From JAGOEF01 sp029564465 (GTDB taxonomy: Bacteria; Bacteroidota; Bacteroidia; Bacteroidales; ML635J-15): 42,042 bases of DNA. The translations under genes were made by a program, and so were the position numbers. Positions 1 through 7,944 of this stretch are shown piece by piece (the first letter of the stretch is position 1; each line of letters starts with the position of its first letter). The DNA lies in the NCBI GenBank assembly GCA_029564465.1, contig JAKQPY010000278.1:1-42042 (forward strand), given 5' to 3'. The notes under the pieces are model-generated. The model had not been told where the DNA came from and did no database searches. It was given only the letters and a program-made list of their open reading frames with translations.

Positions 1-1
1 G

Positions 2-1078
2 AAACTGGCCATCGACAGCGAACGCTATATATCGGCTGCCGAAAACATGAGTAAGGGTGTTGCGCTGCAGGGACGTGAGTATCAGTTTGCCGGATATATC
101 GGTCTGCTTGCCATAATTAAAACCTTGAATCTGAGCCTCAATTGGGTGGTTGTAGTGCAGCTTTTCGTGGCCCTTGCCGCCGGAATGGCACTCTTCGATT
201 CGGTGCGGGTAATCACTGAAAACCGGTGGGCAGCCCTAATGGCATCGGGTTTGTATTTGTGTAACCCGTTTCTGGTCTGCTGGCACCAGTACGTAATGAC
301 TGAGTCGCTGTATACATCGCTGGTGATACTGGTGTCGTGGGCTTTGCTTCGTTTATTGAACAAGCCGAAACCGTTATTTTATTTTGCAGCTGCGGTTTTT
401 GTTGTTTTTGCCCTGCTGATACGCCCCAATGGATGGATATTGTTACCCGTGGCAGCCATAGCAATGTTATATAGCCTCAGGCTTTCGCGCAGGGTGTTCG
501 GGTTGCTTTCGTCTGTGGTTGTGCTCATGTTTTTTTCTGCAATGGGTCTGGTGAATGTGTTTAATAAATCGGTGATGATTACTTCGCCGGTAGCCAACCT
601 GCAGCGCGGACTTACGGTATGGGGGCATCCGGAGCTTTCGCTCACCATGCCGCAGGAGCCTGCTTTCGACACGAGCCGTATGGCCGGTGCCGTCAGGTAT
701 GTGGCGAAGCATCCCTTACACAGCGCCAGACTCGGTGCCGTCAGGGCAGGATATTCGCTGATTCACATCCGGCCATATCATACGGTAAACTATAAATGGC
801 ACCTGTTGTTGTGGATTGTACCGGCTTACCTGCTGGCCATTGCAGGGTTGATACATTTCCGCCGCAAACCACAACTGATAGTTGTGTCAGCAGTAATTGC
901 GGCCCACCTGCTGGTGGTAGCTGTGAGCTATGCTGAGCACGATTCGCGTTTCGATACGTATATTCTGCCGGTGTTTTATCTGTTGGCCGGACTGGGAATT
1001 GCAGCCTTATCGGCGCGAATTTGCCGGGCGATGGGTCGCAATTGTGGCAACGACATGGTGTTTTGGCGTAAAATTTAA
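2..1078 (+). CDS. Membrane glycosyltransferase-like protein (GT39/ArnT-like), 5' end outside the window
   Basis: The reading frame is open from base 2, and the residues before the first in-window ATG at 47 (DSERYISAAENMSKG) read like the early part of this family, so the gene starts outside the window and only 358 codons are visible. The visible part is a polytopic membrane protein with many hydrophobic helices, for example around residues 45-60, 105-170 and 270-345, and short basic loops. This architecture resembles the polyprenyl-phosphate-dependent glycosyltransferases of the GT39/GT83 type, which move sugars from lipid carriers on the outer face of the inner membrane. The acidic catalytic motifs of such enzymes lie in the first loop and would be mostly outside the window, so the activity is inferred from architecture only. 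The stop is 56 bases before the next gene on the same strand. Confidence 0.55.
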   Translation, partial: KLAIDSERYISAAENMSKGVALQGREYQFAGYIGLLAIIKTLNLSLNWVVVVQLFVALAAGMALFDSVRVITENRWAALMASGLYLCNPFLVCWHQYVMTESLYTSLVILVSWALLRLLNKPKPLFYFAAAVFVVFALLIRPNGWILLPVAAIAMLYSLRLSRRVFGLLSSVVVLMFFSAMGLVNVFNKSVMITSPVANLQRGLTVWGHPELSLTMPQEPAFDTSRMAGAVRYVAKHPLHSARLGAVRAGYSLIHIRPYHTVNYKWHLLLWIVPAYLLAIAGLIHFRRKPQLIVVSAVIAAHLLVVAVSYAEHDSRFDTYILPVFYLLAGLGIAALSARICRAMGRNCGNDMVFWRKI

Positions 1079-1134
1079 CAGCTTGCATTATCATTTTTTT
1101 TTGTATCTTCACAGCATCATAAAAACAGCACACC

Positions 1135-1407
1135 ATGAAAAAAGCGAGAATGTTTTTTTGGTTGAAAACAGCCGGTTTACTTTCGGCGCTTATTGTTTTA
1201 TTGGCCGGAGCATCATCGTGTAAATCGAGAAGGCATGCCACCAAATACGGTCCCCCGCCAGCCGATTATAACAATACGATCACCAAATACGGAGTTCCCG
1301 CCGATATGGACAATCAGATAGACCTGCCTCCGGTGAAGGACACGGTGAACAACACCATTACTAAATACGGAGTTCCTGTTGATAAAACAGATTACAAACC
1401 CGAATAA
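1135..1407 (+). CDS. Small lipoprotein with TKYG repeats, partner of the adjacent radical SAM enzyme
   Basis: A 90-residue protein with a basic start, a hydrophobic stretch (about 13-25) and a lipobox-like ASSC with the acylated Cys at 29, so it is probably an exported lipoprotein. The mature part is only about 60 residues and holds three TKYG motifs (36-39, 50-53, 76-79); the ten residues NNTITKYGVP occur twice exactly, at 46-55 and 72-81. It lies 44 bases upstream of a radical SAM/SPASM gene. I recall NCBI protein families pairing a putative lipoprotein with a radical SAM protein in Bacteroidetes (TIGR04133/TIGR04134, 'rSAM/lipoprotein system'), whose lipoproteins also carry YG-P motifs near the N-terminus. 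By context it is the likely substrate or partner of that enzyme, with the repeated Lys-Tyr-Gly as candidate sites. No function is known to me. Confidence 0.75.
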   Translation: MKKARMFFWLKTAGLLSALIVLLAGASSCKSRRHATKYGPPPADYNNTITKYGVPADMDNQIDLPPVKDTVNNTITKYGVPVDKTDYKPE

Positions 1408-1451
1408 CCTGCTGCGTCCGATTTTTTAAAATTAACCGAAAAGCTGTCTTG

Positions 1452-2522
1452 ATGAAACTGCGCCGAAAACTGGCACTGCGCCTGCATTCTCACTATGTAA
1501 AAACACAGGCAAAACTGCACACGCTGAACTATTTTTTCTGGGAGTGCACAGCACAATGTAATCTGGCCTGTCTGCATTGTGGCAGCGACTGTAAGGTGCA
1601 ACCCAGCATCGCAAACATGCCTGCCGAAGATTTTCTGAATGTAGCCCGGCAGGTGGCATCTCACTACGACCCGGCAGGTGTAATGGTGGTGATTACCGGT
1701 GGAGAACCATTGATGCGAAACGATTTGCACGAGGTGGGCGCTGAACTGATGAAACTGGGTTTTGCCTGGGGGATGGTGAGCAATGGCTACCTGTTTACTC
1801 CCGAAAAATTCAGATTACTGCGTAATAATGGCTTACGTTCGGTTACCATTAGCCTCGACGGCCTGGAGGAGAGCCACGACTGGATGCGTGGAAAACAAGG
1901 TTCTTTCGAAAAGGCGATGAATGCCATCAGGATTTTGGCTGCCGAACCCGGTATGACTTACGATGTGGTTACCTGTGTGAATCAACGTAATTTCGGTGAG
2001 CTGGAGCAAATCAGTCAGCTGCTGGCCGAAGCCGGAGTGAAGCGCTGGCGGTTGTTTATGATTGATCCCATCGGCAGGGCTGCCGAAAATAGTGAGTTGT
2101 TTCTCTCGGGTGAGCAATTCCGCCGGTTGCTCAATTATATCGTGACGCTACGACGCGAGGGTAATATGGCGGTTTCGTATGGTTGCGATGGCTACCTGGG
2201 TGTGTACGAAACCCATGTACGTGATGGATTTTTCTTCTGCCGGGCAGGTATTCACGTGGCTTCGGTGCTTGCAAACGGTGATATCAGCGCATGTCCGAAT
2301 ATTGACCGTGGATTCGTGCAAGGAAATATTTATACCGACGATTTTATCGATGTGTGGAATACCCGTTTCCAGATTTTTAGAAACCGGACACAATTGAAAC
2401 AGGGAGTTTGCAGTCATTGTAAGGAATGGAAGCATTGCTGGGGCGATGGCATGCACCTCCACCATCCGGGCGGAAAAGGACCGGTGGTGTGTTATCATCA
2501 CAAACTTTCGGGAAACGGATAA
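1452..2522 (+). CDS. Radical SAM/SPASM protein, rSAM/lipoprotein system
   Basis: A 356-residue radical SAM enzyme. The CX3CX2C cluster that binds the [4Fe-4S]-SAM centre is at C36, C40 and C43 (CNLACLHC), followed by the GGEP motif of the SAM-binding region and a TIM-barrel-like middle. The C-terminus has a Cys-rich SPASM-type region (residues about 260-350, with CRAG, ACPN, the pair CSHC, then HC and VVCYHH) that should hold auxiliary Fe-S clusters, as in peptide-modifying maturases. ATG at 1452 is preferred over the adjacent TTG at 1449. The partner lipoprotein with repeated TKYG motifs is immediately upstream, so both are probably co-transcribed. The family is known by name only (TIGR04133-like, from memory); modification of the lipoprotein is inference. 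The stop is followed by a convergent AraC-type gene. Confidence 0.85.
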   Translation: MKLRRKLALRLHSHYVKTQAKLHTLNYFFWECTAQCNLACLHCGSDCKVQPSIANMPAEDFLNVARQVASHYDPAGVMVVITGGEPLMRNDLHEVGAELMKLGFAWGMVSNGYLFTPEKFRLLRNNGLRSVTISLDGLEESHDWMRGKQGSFEKAMNAIRILAAEPGMTYDVVTCVNQRNFGELEQISQLLAEAGVKRWRLFMIDPIGRAAENSELFLSGEQFRRLLNYIVTLRREGNMAVSYGCDGYLGVYETHVRDGFFFCRAGIHVASVLANGDISACPNIDRGFVQGNIYTDDFIDVWNTRFQIFRNRTQLKQGVCSHCKEWKHCWGDGMHLHHPGGKGPVVCYHHKLSGNG

Positions 2523-2585
2523 TCAAAAACCGACATTTTGAAGCCGAAGGTTGTGAGGGCTATCACAATTTCGTAAATAACGATA

Positions 2586-3812
2586 TTAATTCTTCGTTTT
2601 GTTTTTATACTCAAGCGGTGTGACTCCTTCGAATTTTTTGAATACCGGATAAAACACATTCCGTGATTTATATCCGCACGAAGTAGCAATACCTTCGATG
2701 GACAGGTTGTCGAAGCTGGCGTCTGTCAGCATTTTTTTTGCTTCTTCGATGCGGTAGCGGTTAACGAAATTGTAAAAATTCATGTTGAATACATCGTTGA
2801 TTACAAACGAAATATAATTTTTATGAATGTGCATTTCGGCAGCCAGATGATCGAGCGAAAGTTCCGGATTTAGGAAGAGTTTGTCTTCTTCAATCAGCTT
2901 TTTTATTCTTTGCGCTACATCGTGCTTCTGACTGTCGGACAGTAAGGCCTGGCGCTTTGATTTTTGTGGTGTTTCGATATCCTGAACCGGGGCACTTGTC
3001 AGGTTCCATTCTTCATTGTTTTCCGGAATATCGTACGCCGGAATATGATTCTGATGGTTAGCGGCTTCAACGGGACATGTCTTTGTTGTAATGGTCGTGT
3101 AAATATCGCGCTGACGCAGTCCCCAGATTCCGATAATAAAAATGTGCAGGCAGATAATTGAGAAGTTCATCGACTCGGTGACGTGCAGTTGAGGGAACAA
3201 GAAAATTATTATTTGTATCGAAAAATACAATAAGTAAATTAATACAAAAGCAAAGAGCCAGTTCAGATTGATTTTTTCGGTGTAGGAATAATGTGCTACA
3301 ATATTACGCCGATGTTTGATTAATCTCTTAATCATTGCGGTTGAATAGGCAATCCACTGGATGAAAACAATGACAACCGAAAGCGAATATACCGATAAAA
3401 AATTATGCAGGGAATCAATCTCGACGACCTTTTCAATGGGTTGAATAAGTAATTGCCGGTCGGTGTTTTCGAGCGAAATAAACAGAGCCAGCTGAATGGT
3501 GAAAACCACTACTGCGGGAATAAAATGTAATAGGGTCTTAGCCTGAAACCTGAAATTCTCCTGCGACATCTTGCGGATGTAAATGTACATGAGTGGCCAG
3601 TCGCAGAGTGATGCTCCCGAGATAATAAGATAAAAAACTATGTTTAGTCCGCTGATGCCAAAAATGTGAAAGTTGGCAAATAAAAAACTCTGAATAACAA
3701 AGTTGAGCATGTAGAAACCCAGAATTCGGCTACTGAGACGACGTTGCGCGAAAAACATCACAGCAAACACATAGGCATGCACAATGGCTATTATGATGAT
3801 TATTTTGTCCAT
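2586..3812 (-). CDS. Membrane-anchored AraC-family transcriptional regulator
   Basis: A 408-residue protein with about seven hydrophobic helices in its N-terminal 230 residues, a polar linker (about 235-300) and a C-terminal AraC-type double helix-turn-helix domain (about 305-405). The latter shows the family's second-helix pattern, IEGIATSCGYKSRNVFYPVFKKFEGVTPLEYK. Such 7TM-AraC fusions are common in Bacteroidota and are thought to sense signals in or across the inner membrane; the ligand is unknown. I chose the ATG at 3812 (MDKII) rather than the in-frame TTG at 3848, because it places the first membrane helix at the start and has a purine-rich CAGG just upstream. It converges on the radical SAM gene with 63 bases between them, and is divergent from the large T9SS gene at 4095, which it could regulate, though nothing shows this. 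Confidence 0.85.
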   Translation of the reverse strand: MDKIIIIIAIVHAYVFAVMFFAQRRLSSRILGFYMLNFVIQSFLFANFHIFGISGLNIVFYLIISGASLCDWPLMYIYIRKMSQENFRFQAKTLLHFIPAVVVFTIQLALFISLENTDRQLLIQPIEKVVEIDSLHNFLSVYSLSVVIVFIQWIAYSTAMIKRLIKHRRNIVAHYSYTEKINLNWLFAFVLIYLLYFSIQIIIFLFPQLHVTESMNFSIICLHIFIIGIWGLRQRDIYTTITTKTCPVEAANHQNHIPAYDIPENNEEWNLTSAPVQDIETPQKSKRQALLSDSQKHDVAQRIKKLIEEDKLFLNPELSLDHLAAEMHIHKNYISFVINDVFNMNFYNFVNRYRIEEAKKMLTDASFDNLSIEGIATSCGYKSRNVFYPVFKKFEGVTPLEYKNKTKN

Positions 3813-4062
3813 ACACCTGAAAAATCTGTGCAAGCTAATAAAAATCAATCGAATTTTATTGAGTTACCAATCATTTAACGACAATGTTGGCTTAATATTA
3901 AAGTTGTATTAATTGAAAAATGTCAATTTGATTTGTGCCTTTCTTCTTATAATTTGCCTTATCGTTAAAACGAGGTACTAATTATCATATATTTACACAA
4001 TGTTTTTGAGAGTATGAAAAAAAACCTATGATTTAGGAATGCAGATGCTTACGTAAATGATT

Positions 4063-4070
4063 TAAATTTG
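4063..4070 (+). promoter_or_regulatory. Probable -7 box (TAAATTTG) of the SprB-like T9SS gene
   Basis: TAAATTTG matches the Bacteroidota -7 consensus TAnnTTTG and lies 24 bases before the ATG at 4095. No convincing -33 TTTG is found 19-21 bases upstream, so strength is uncertain. The rest of the 282-base gap from 3813 to 4094 is AT-rich and shows no gene or terminator that I can recognise; it must also hold the divergent promoter of the AraC-type gene. Confidence 0.45.
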
Positions 4071-4094
4071 TGATATTTAAACAGATAGGTATAA

Positions 4095-7031
4095 ATGAAA
4101 CTATTTATCGGATATTTGCAAGTTTCACTGCTGCGATTGCCTGAATCAATGGTTTGCTTTATGCTGAACGTATTTTTATACATGAGCATACCCTATGTTG
4201 CAAAAAGTCAATGCAGCGGTGGTAATTTTGCCTCAACAATTAATCCTTCCATTTCGTGGCAGACAGTAAGCTGTAACACTTACTCATATTATACCTTCTC
4301 GGCCATTGCAGGGCAGAGTTTGGTGTTTTCTTTTTGTCAGGGTGGAGGAAGCAATTCTGTTGATACGCAGTTGGAGGTTCATAACAATTCAGGGGCTTCG
4401 ATAGGATTTTATAATGACGATAATTGCGGAACCGGTTCTGAAGTAAGCTTTACTGCACCCTCATCGGGAACCTACAGGATTTCGATTTACCGCTACGATT
4501 GTCAGACCACTTCGGTTGCAGCCGGAACACTAGCCTATAAGGTTCTGATTCCCAACAATCAGGATTGTGTTGGTGCCATCACGGTTTGTCAGCCAACCTA
4601 TTATCAGGACCAGTCGTATTTCGGGCATGGTGCTATACTCGACTATACCAGTAACAACAATTGTCCGGGATTGTGCGTCGATAGCGAAGACCTTTCGGTA
4701 TGGTACACTTTTCAGGTGCAGACATCGGGTGTGCTTGATTTCAGAATTACTGCGAATTTATATGAAAGCGATTATGACTGGGTGCTTATTAATTTAACCA
4801 ACCACGATTGTTCGATTATTCCTTCTATCAACTCATATCCACAACTGATTACCAGTTGCAATGCAGCCTTCGATTATGGCCCGACCGGTGCCAATACACT
4901 TACTCCGAATACAGGCGATAACTGTCAGGGACCATCCACTTTGGGTGAGTATCCCATTAATAATCCGGCGATTAATGTTACAGCTGGGCAGATTTATTAT
5001 CTGAATATTCAGAACTGGTCGGCTACACAGGGAGGATATACTCTTGATTTTTCGCATTCGACGGCAACAATTTTCGATAATTTTCCACCTGCTATCGATA
5101 TGACTGTTCCACCCGGATGCAGCGATAATTCATTTACAGTGTTATTTAACGAAAACATCGACTGCAGCAGTATTGGTTCTGGCGACTTTACGATTGTGGG
5201 TCCCGGCGGGCCGTACACAATTACTAATTTGTATGGTCCGGCGTGTAACATTGGTGGCAGCATGGAACGTGAGTTTATTATAACATTCAGCCCGGCACTT
5301 ACTAGTTCGGGAAGCTATACTATATCGTACAACGGAAATGCCGAAGATATGTGTGGAAATATGTGTTCTCCTGATTCATGGACTTTTAATGTGATTCCCG
5401 AGCTTAGCATGACCCTGAGCTCTGCTCCATCCAGCCTGAATCAGATTTTTTGTGCGGGAGCTTCAATTTCACCAATTACTTGGAACAGTTCCGGTGGAAC
5501 CAATGTTAATTTTACGGGTTTACCCCCTGGAGTCAGTGGGAATTTTTCGGTAGCAACAGGTGTAATTACTATCAGTGGAACTCCCGGTGTTACAGGAACT
5601 TTTAGCTTCACGCTTACCCTGACGGGAAGTTGCGGACAGCAATCGGTAAACGGAACAATTACTATCGGTACTTCTGCCACTCCGGTTTTTACGGCATACG
5701 GACCCTATTGTGTTGGAACAGTACCCGCTGCACTTCCGGTGCTTTCGCAAAACGGAATTCAGGGTACATGGTCGCCTTCGTCGGTTAATACTGCTTCATC
5801 TGGTACATTCGACTATACATTCACCCCGACAGCGGGGCAATGCGCTTCACCGGTTACCATTTCGGTAACCATTATCGGAGGCCCACAGGCTGTTTTCGAT
5901 CAGTTTGGGCCCTATTGTCCCGGCGCGCCGGCTGATATGTTGCCGGCAATTTCGAACAATGGAATTGCAGGGAATTGGTCACCCGCTGTAATTAACACCG
6001 CTGTCTCGGGAACTACAGCCTATACCTTTACTCCATCGTCGGGAGTCTGTCCGGTTTCAGTAATTCAGAATATTGTAGTGGCAGAACCAATTCAGGTACA
6101 GGCAGTGGTTTCGCGCCCTGTAAACTGTATTGGGATAAACGGTCAGATATTGGTGAGTGCTAGCGGCGGAATTCCGCCTTACACGGGTATCGGTAGCTTT
6201 CCGGTAAACACGGGCACCTACAATTACGAAGTTACCGATTTGATTGGTTGTGAAGGCTCTGACAGCGTTTCTATGGTTCAGCCCGATGGGCTGATTGCCG
6301 CCATGGCGAAAGTTAATGATGTAGATTGCCAGGGAAACGCCACCGGACGGATTGGGATAGATGTGCTAAGTGGAAGTCCGCCTTACTTTATCCGGTGGGA
6401 GGAAAGTTCCATTTCATCTCAAACCAGCTACCTGGTTCTCGAAAACCTGCGGGTTGGTCGCTACGATATCACAGTGACCGACCTGGCAGGCTGTTCCTAT
6501 GCCCAATCGGTGACCATTACAGAACCCGAGAAAATCGAGCTTGAAGTGTTGACTATTGACCCATCATGTATTGGAAATAACGATGGAATGATACTCATAC
6601 AAGCCATTGGGGGAACCGAGCCCTATGTTTATCGTTGGGAGGAAATGGCTATCGACACCCTGTTGCTAACCGGACTCGATGAAGGCCAATACCGGATTAC
6701 CGTCCATGATGCCAACAATTGCTTTGCGAATCCGGGCATAATCGAACTTAGCGATAATCCGGTGGACTGCCTTCGCATTCCCGATGCATTTACACCAAAT
6801 GGTGATGGTATCAACGATACGTGGGAAATATTCAATATTCACCTGTATCCGAATGCAAGGGTAAGAATTTATAACCGTTGGGGTCAGGTAATGTATTCCG
6901 ACAGTCCCATCAGTAATCCCTGGGACGGTACATACAATGGCAGGGCTTTGCCTGTTGGAGTGTATCTGTATGTTTTGCAAACCTTTGCAGGAACCCGCGA
7001 TTACACCGGAACCGTTACACTTGTGCGATAA
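4095..7031 (+). CDS. SprB-like secreted adhesin with T9SS type B (gliding-motility) C-terminal domain
   Basis: A 978-residue secreted protein. Order: signal peptide (an internal start at 4149 would give a more compact one, MVCFMLNVFLYMSIPYVAKS), a PPC-like beta domain (about 40-155), a Cys-containing domain (155-330), an SbsA-type Ig-like domain (about 335-440), Ig/putative-sugar-binding-like sequence (440-530), two PKD-like repeats beginning FTAYGPYC (532) and FDQFGPYC (601) with a 69-residue period, three SprB-type repeats (about 664-732, 733-811, 812-888), and a C-terminal T9SS type B domain from about 893 with FTPNGDGINDTWEI, YNRWG and WDG motifs. The type B domain is the gliding-motility-associated C-terminal domain; such proteins are exported by the type IX system and held on the surface. 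Genes of this type often sit beside a porP/sprF-like partner; none is present here. Confidence 0.88.
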   Translation: MKLFIGYLQVSLLRLPESMVCFMLNVFLYMSIPYVAKSQCSGGNFASTINPSISWQTVSCNTYSYYTFSAIAGQSLVFSFCQGGGSNSVDTQLEVHNNSGASIGFYNDDNCGTGSEVSFTAPSSGTYRISIYRYDCQTTSVAAGTLAYKVLIPNNQDCVGAITVCQPTYYQDQSYFGHGAILDYTSNNNCPGLCVDSEDLSVWYTFQVQTSGVLDFRITANLYESDYDWVLINLTNHDCSIIPSINSYPQLITSCNAAFDYGPTGANTLTPNTGDNCQGPSTLGEYPINNPAINVTAGQIYYLNIQNWSATQGGYTLDFSHSTATIFDNFPPAIDMTVPPGCSDNSFTVLFNENIDCSSIGSGDFTIVGPGGPYTITNLYGPACNIGGSMEREFIITFSPALTSSGSYTISYNGNAEDMCGNMCSPDSWTFNVIPELSMTLSSAPSSLNQIFCAGASISPITWNSSGGTNVNFTGLPPGVSGNFSVATGVITISGTPGVTGTFSFTLTLTGSCGQQSVNGTITIGTSATPVFTAYGPYCVGTVPAALPVLSQNGIQGTWSPSSVNTASSGTFDYTFTPTAGQCASPVTISVTIIGGPQAVFDQFGPYCPGAPADMLPAISNNGIAGNWSPAVINTAVSGTTAYTFTPSSGVCPVSVIQNIVVAEPIQVQAVVSRPVNCIGINGQILVSASGGIPPYTGIGSFPVNTGTYNYEVTDLIGCEGSDSVSMVQPDGLIAAMAKVNDVDCQGNATGRIGIDVLSGSPPYFIRWEESSISSQTSYLVLENLRVGRYDITVTDLAGCSYAQSVTITEPEKIELEVLTIDPSCIGNNDGMILIQAIGGTEPYVYRWEEMAIDTLLLTGLDEGQYRITVHDANNCFANPGIIELSDNPVDCLRIPDAFTPNGDGINDTWEIFNIHLYPNARVRIYNRWGQVMYSDSPISNPWDGTYNGRALPVGVYLYVLQTFAGTRDYTGTVTLVR

Positions 7032-7123
7032 TTTCAATTGTTAAAAAAGTACTTGTGTTTTTTGCTATATTAGCAATGAAAATTCAACAACTATATGGTC
7101 TAATTACGAAATCATTATCTGTT

Positions 7124-7462
7124 ATGAAAAACTTACTCATTTTCCTCACTGTAAGCGTGTTTGTAGCATCTTGTAACAGCAATGCACCGAAAACAGCGAA
7201 CCAATCAGCATCTGAAAAACCGGCAGCACAATTTACGCTTGCCATGTACGATCAGATTAATATCGGTATGAATATGGCCGAAGTGGTTGCTGTGATGAAA
7301 AAAGACGGTGTATTGCTTACTCAGGCTACGAGTAGTGGCAACGAAACAGGAGCAGGTAAGGTAACCGCAAAAATTTATACATGGACCAACCCTGATGGCT
7401 CCTATATCGAGGTAACGTTTGTCGAAGGTATTTCAATTTCGAAAAACAAGGTAAATCTGTAA
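7124..7462 (+). CDS. Small lipoprotein, DUF3862/BLIP-fold-like
   Basis: A 112-residue protein with a lipoprotein signal (FLTVSVFVASC, Cys 17) followed by a low-complexity Asn/Ala/Ser linker. The globular part contains YDQINIGMNMAEVVAVM, a late YTWTNPDGSYIEVTF and a KNKV end. This is the pattern of the small DUF3862-type, beta-lactamase-inhibitor-protein-like fold (one helix plus a sheet, with the GM..xEV motif). The cellular role of these lipoproteins is unknown. ATG 7124 is preferred to the upstream in-frame ATG at 7055 because it puts the hydrophobic signal at the N-terminus. It lies 92 bases after the SprB-like gene but is not a known T9SS component. Confidence 0.7.
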   Translation: MKNLLIFLTVSVFVASCNSNAPKTANQSASEKPAAQFTLAMYDQINIGMNMAEVVAVMKKDGVLLTQATSSGNETGAGKVTAKIYTWTNPDGSYIEVTFVEGISISKNKVNL

Positions 7463-7492
7463 TCCAAAACAAAGTTTAGCGGCTATTAAAAT

Positions 7493-7650
7493 CTGCGGCT
7501 TAGCGTCTTTGCGAGAAACCAATTTGGCGATAATATTGCATTCACCATGTCAAAGAGAGTACATTCTTTAATATCCTAAACGGGAAAAAGAATCTTTCCG
7601 GCTTTGCGAGAAACAAACTTGGCATTCAACACCTTAGCTTCAGCGAGAAC
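7493..7650. repeat. Degenerate Bacteroidota intergenic repeats (TTAGCGTCTTTGCGAGAAAC type)
   Basis: The 259-base gap between the lipoprotein and the tRNA holds three related stretches: 7493-7520 (GGCTTAGCGTCTTTGCGAGA then AACC), 7598-7625 (CCGGCTTTGCGAGAAACAAA then CTTGGC) and 7632-7650 (CCTTAGCTTCAGCGAGAAC). Copies 1 and 2 also share AA..TTGGC after the core. From memory, close relatives of this sequence are scattered between genes in many Bacteroidota genomes; their role is not known to me. No ORF here is credible. Confidence 0.55.
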
Positions 7651-7673
7651 CCAAAAACATCACAGTCGCAAAC

Positions 7674-7710
7674 TGAAAAAGGGTTCTGCTGAACTGCAAA
7701 ACCCTTTTCT
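7674..7710 (-). terminator. Hairpin terminator downstream of tRNA-Pro
   Basis: AAAAGGGTT and AACCCTTTT form a nine-pair inverted repeat around a loop near 7686-7699, directly 3' of the tRNA on the minus strand. On the minus strand the right-hand side reads AACCCTTTTTC, a stem followed by a T-rich tail, as expected of an intrinsic terminator. Confidence 0.65.
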
Positions 7711-7721
7711 TCATTTTTCTG

Positions 7722-7795
7722 TCGGGGTGAGAAGACTCGAACTTCCGACCCCTTGCACCCCATGCAAGTACGCTAGCCAACTGCGCCACACCCCG
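7722..7795 (-). tRNA. tRNA-Pro (anticodon GGG)
   Basis: The minus strand folds into a full cloverleaf. The acceptor is CGGGGTG/CACCCCG, the D-stem GCGC/GCGT, the anticodon stem CTTGC/GCAAG with loop ATGGGGT (anticodon GGG), and the T-stem GGAAG/CTTCT around TTCGAGT. The discriminator is A at 7722. CCA is not encoded, so it must be added by CCA-adding enzyme. It reads CCC and CCU codons. Confidence 0.95.
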
Positions 7796-7807
7796 AAAAA
7801 TGTGCTG

Positions 7808-7839
7808 CAAATGTAAGAAAGCATTTACACTCTGCAAAA
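7808..7839 (-). promoter_or_regulatory. Promoter of tRNA-Pro, textbook Bacteroidota form
   Basis: On the minus strand TTTTG (7839-7835), a 19-base spacer and TACATTTG (7815-7808) match the Bacteroidota -33 TTTG and -7 TAnnTTTG elements with the usual 19-21 base spacing. The tRNA begins 13 bases downstream. It serves as an internal reference for other promoters in the window, notably the split one upstream of the Crp/Fnr gene. Confidence 0.8.
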
Positions 7840-7898
7840 TCTTTTCACAAGAATATCAAACATTCGCCTTAATTTTTGGTTAAATCAAAAAATTCCTG

Positions 7899-7928
7899 TT
7901 GCTTGAACCGCTTTTTCAAATACCTTTA
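7899..7928 (+). promoter_or_regulatory. Probable promoter of the TonB receptor-trxB-nth operon
   Basis: TTG (7899-7901), a 19-base spacer and TACCTTTA (7921-7928; seven of eight to TAnnTTTG) lie 17 bases before the ATG at 7945. No promoter-like gap occurs again before the end of nth, so one transcript may cover all five genes. Confidence 0.5.
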
Positions 7929-7944
7929 AGCCCTGATTTATTGT

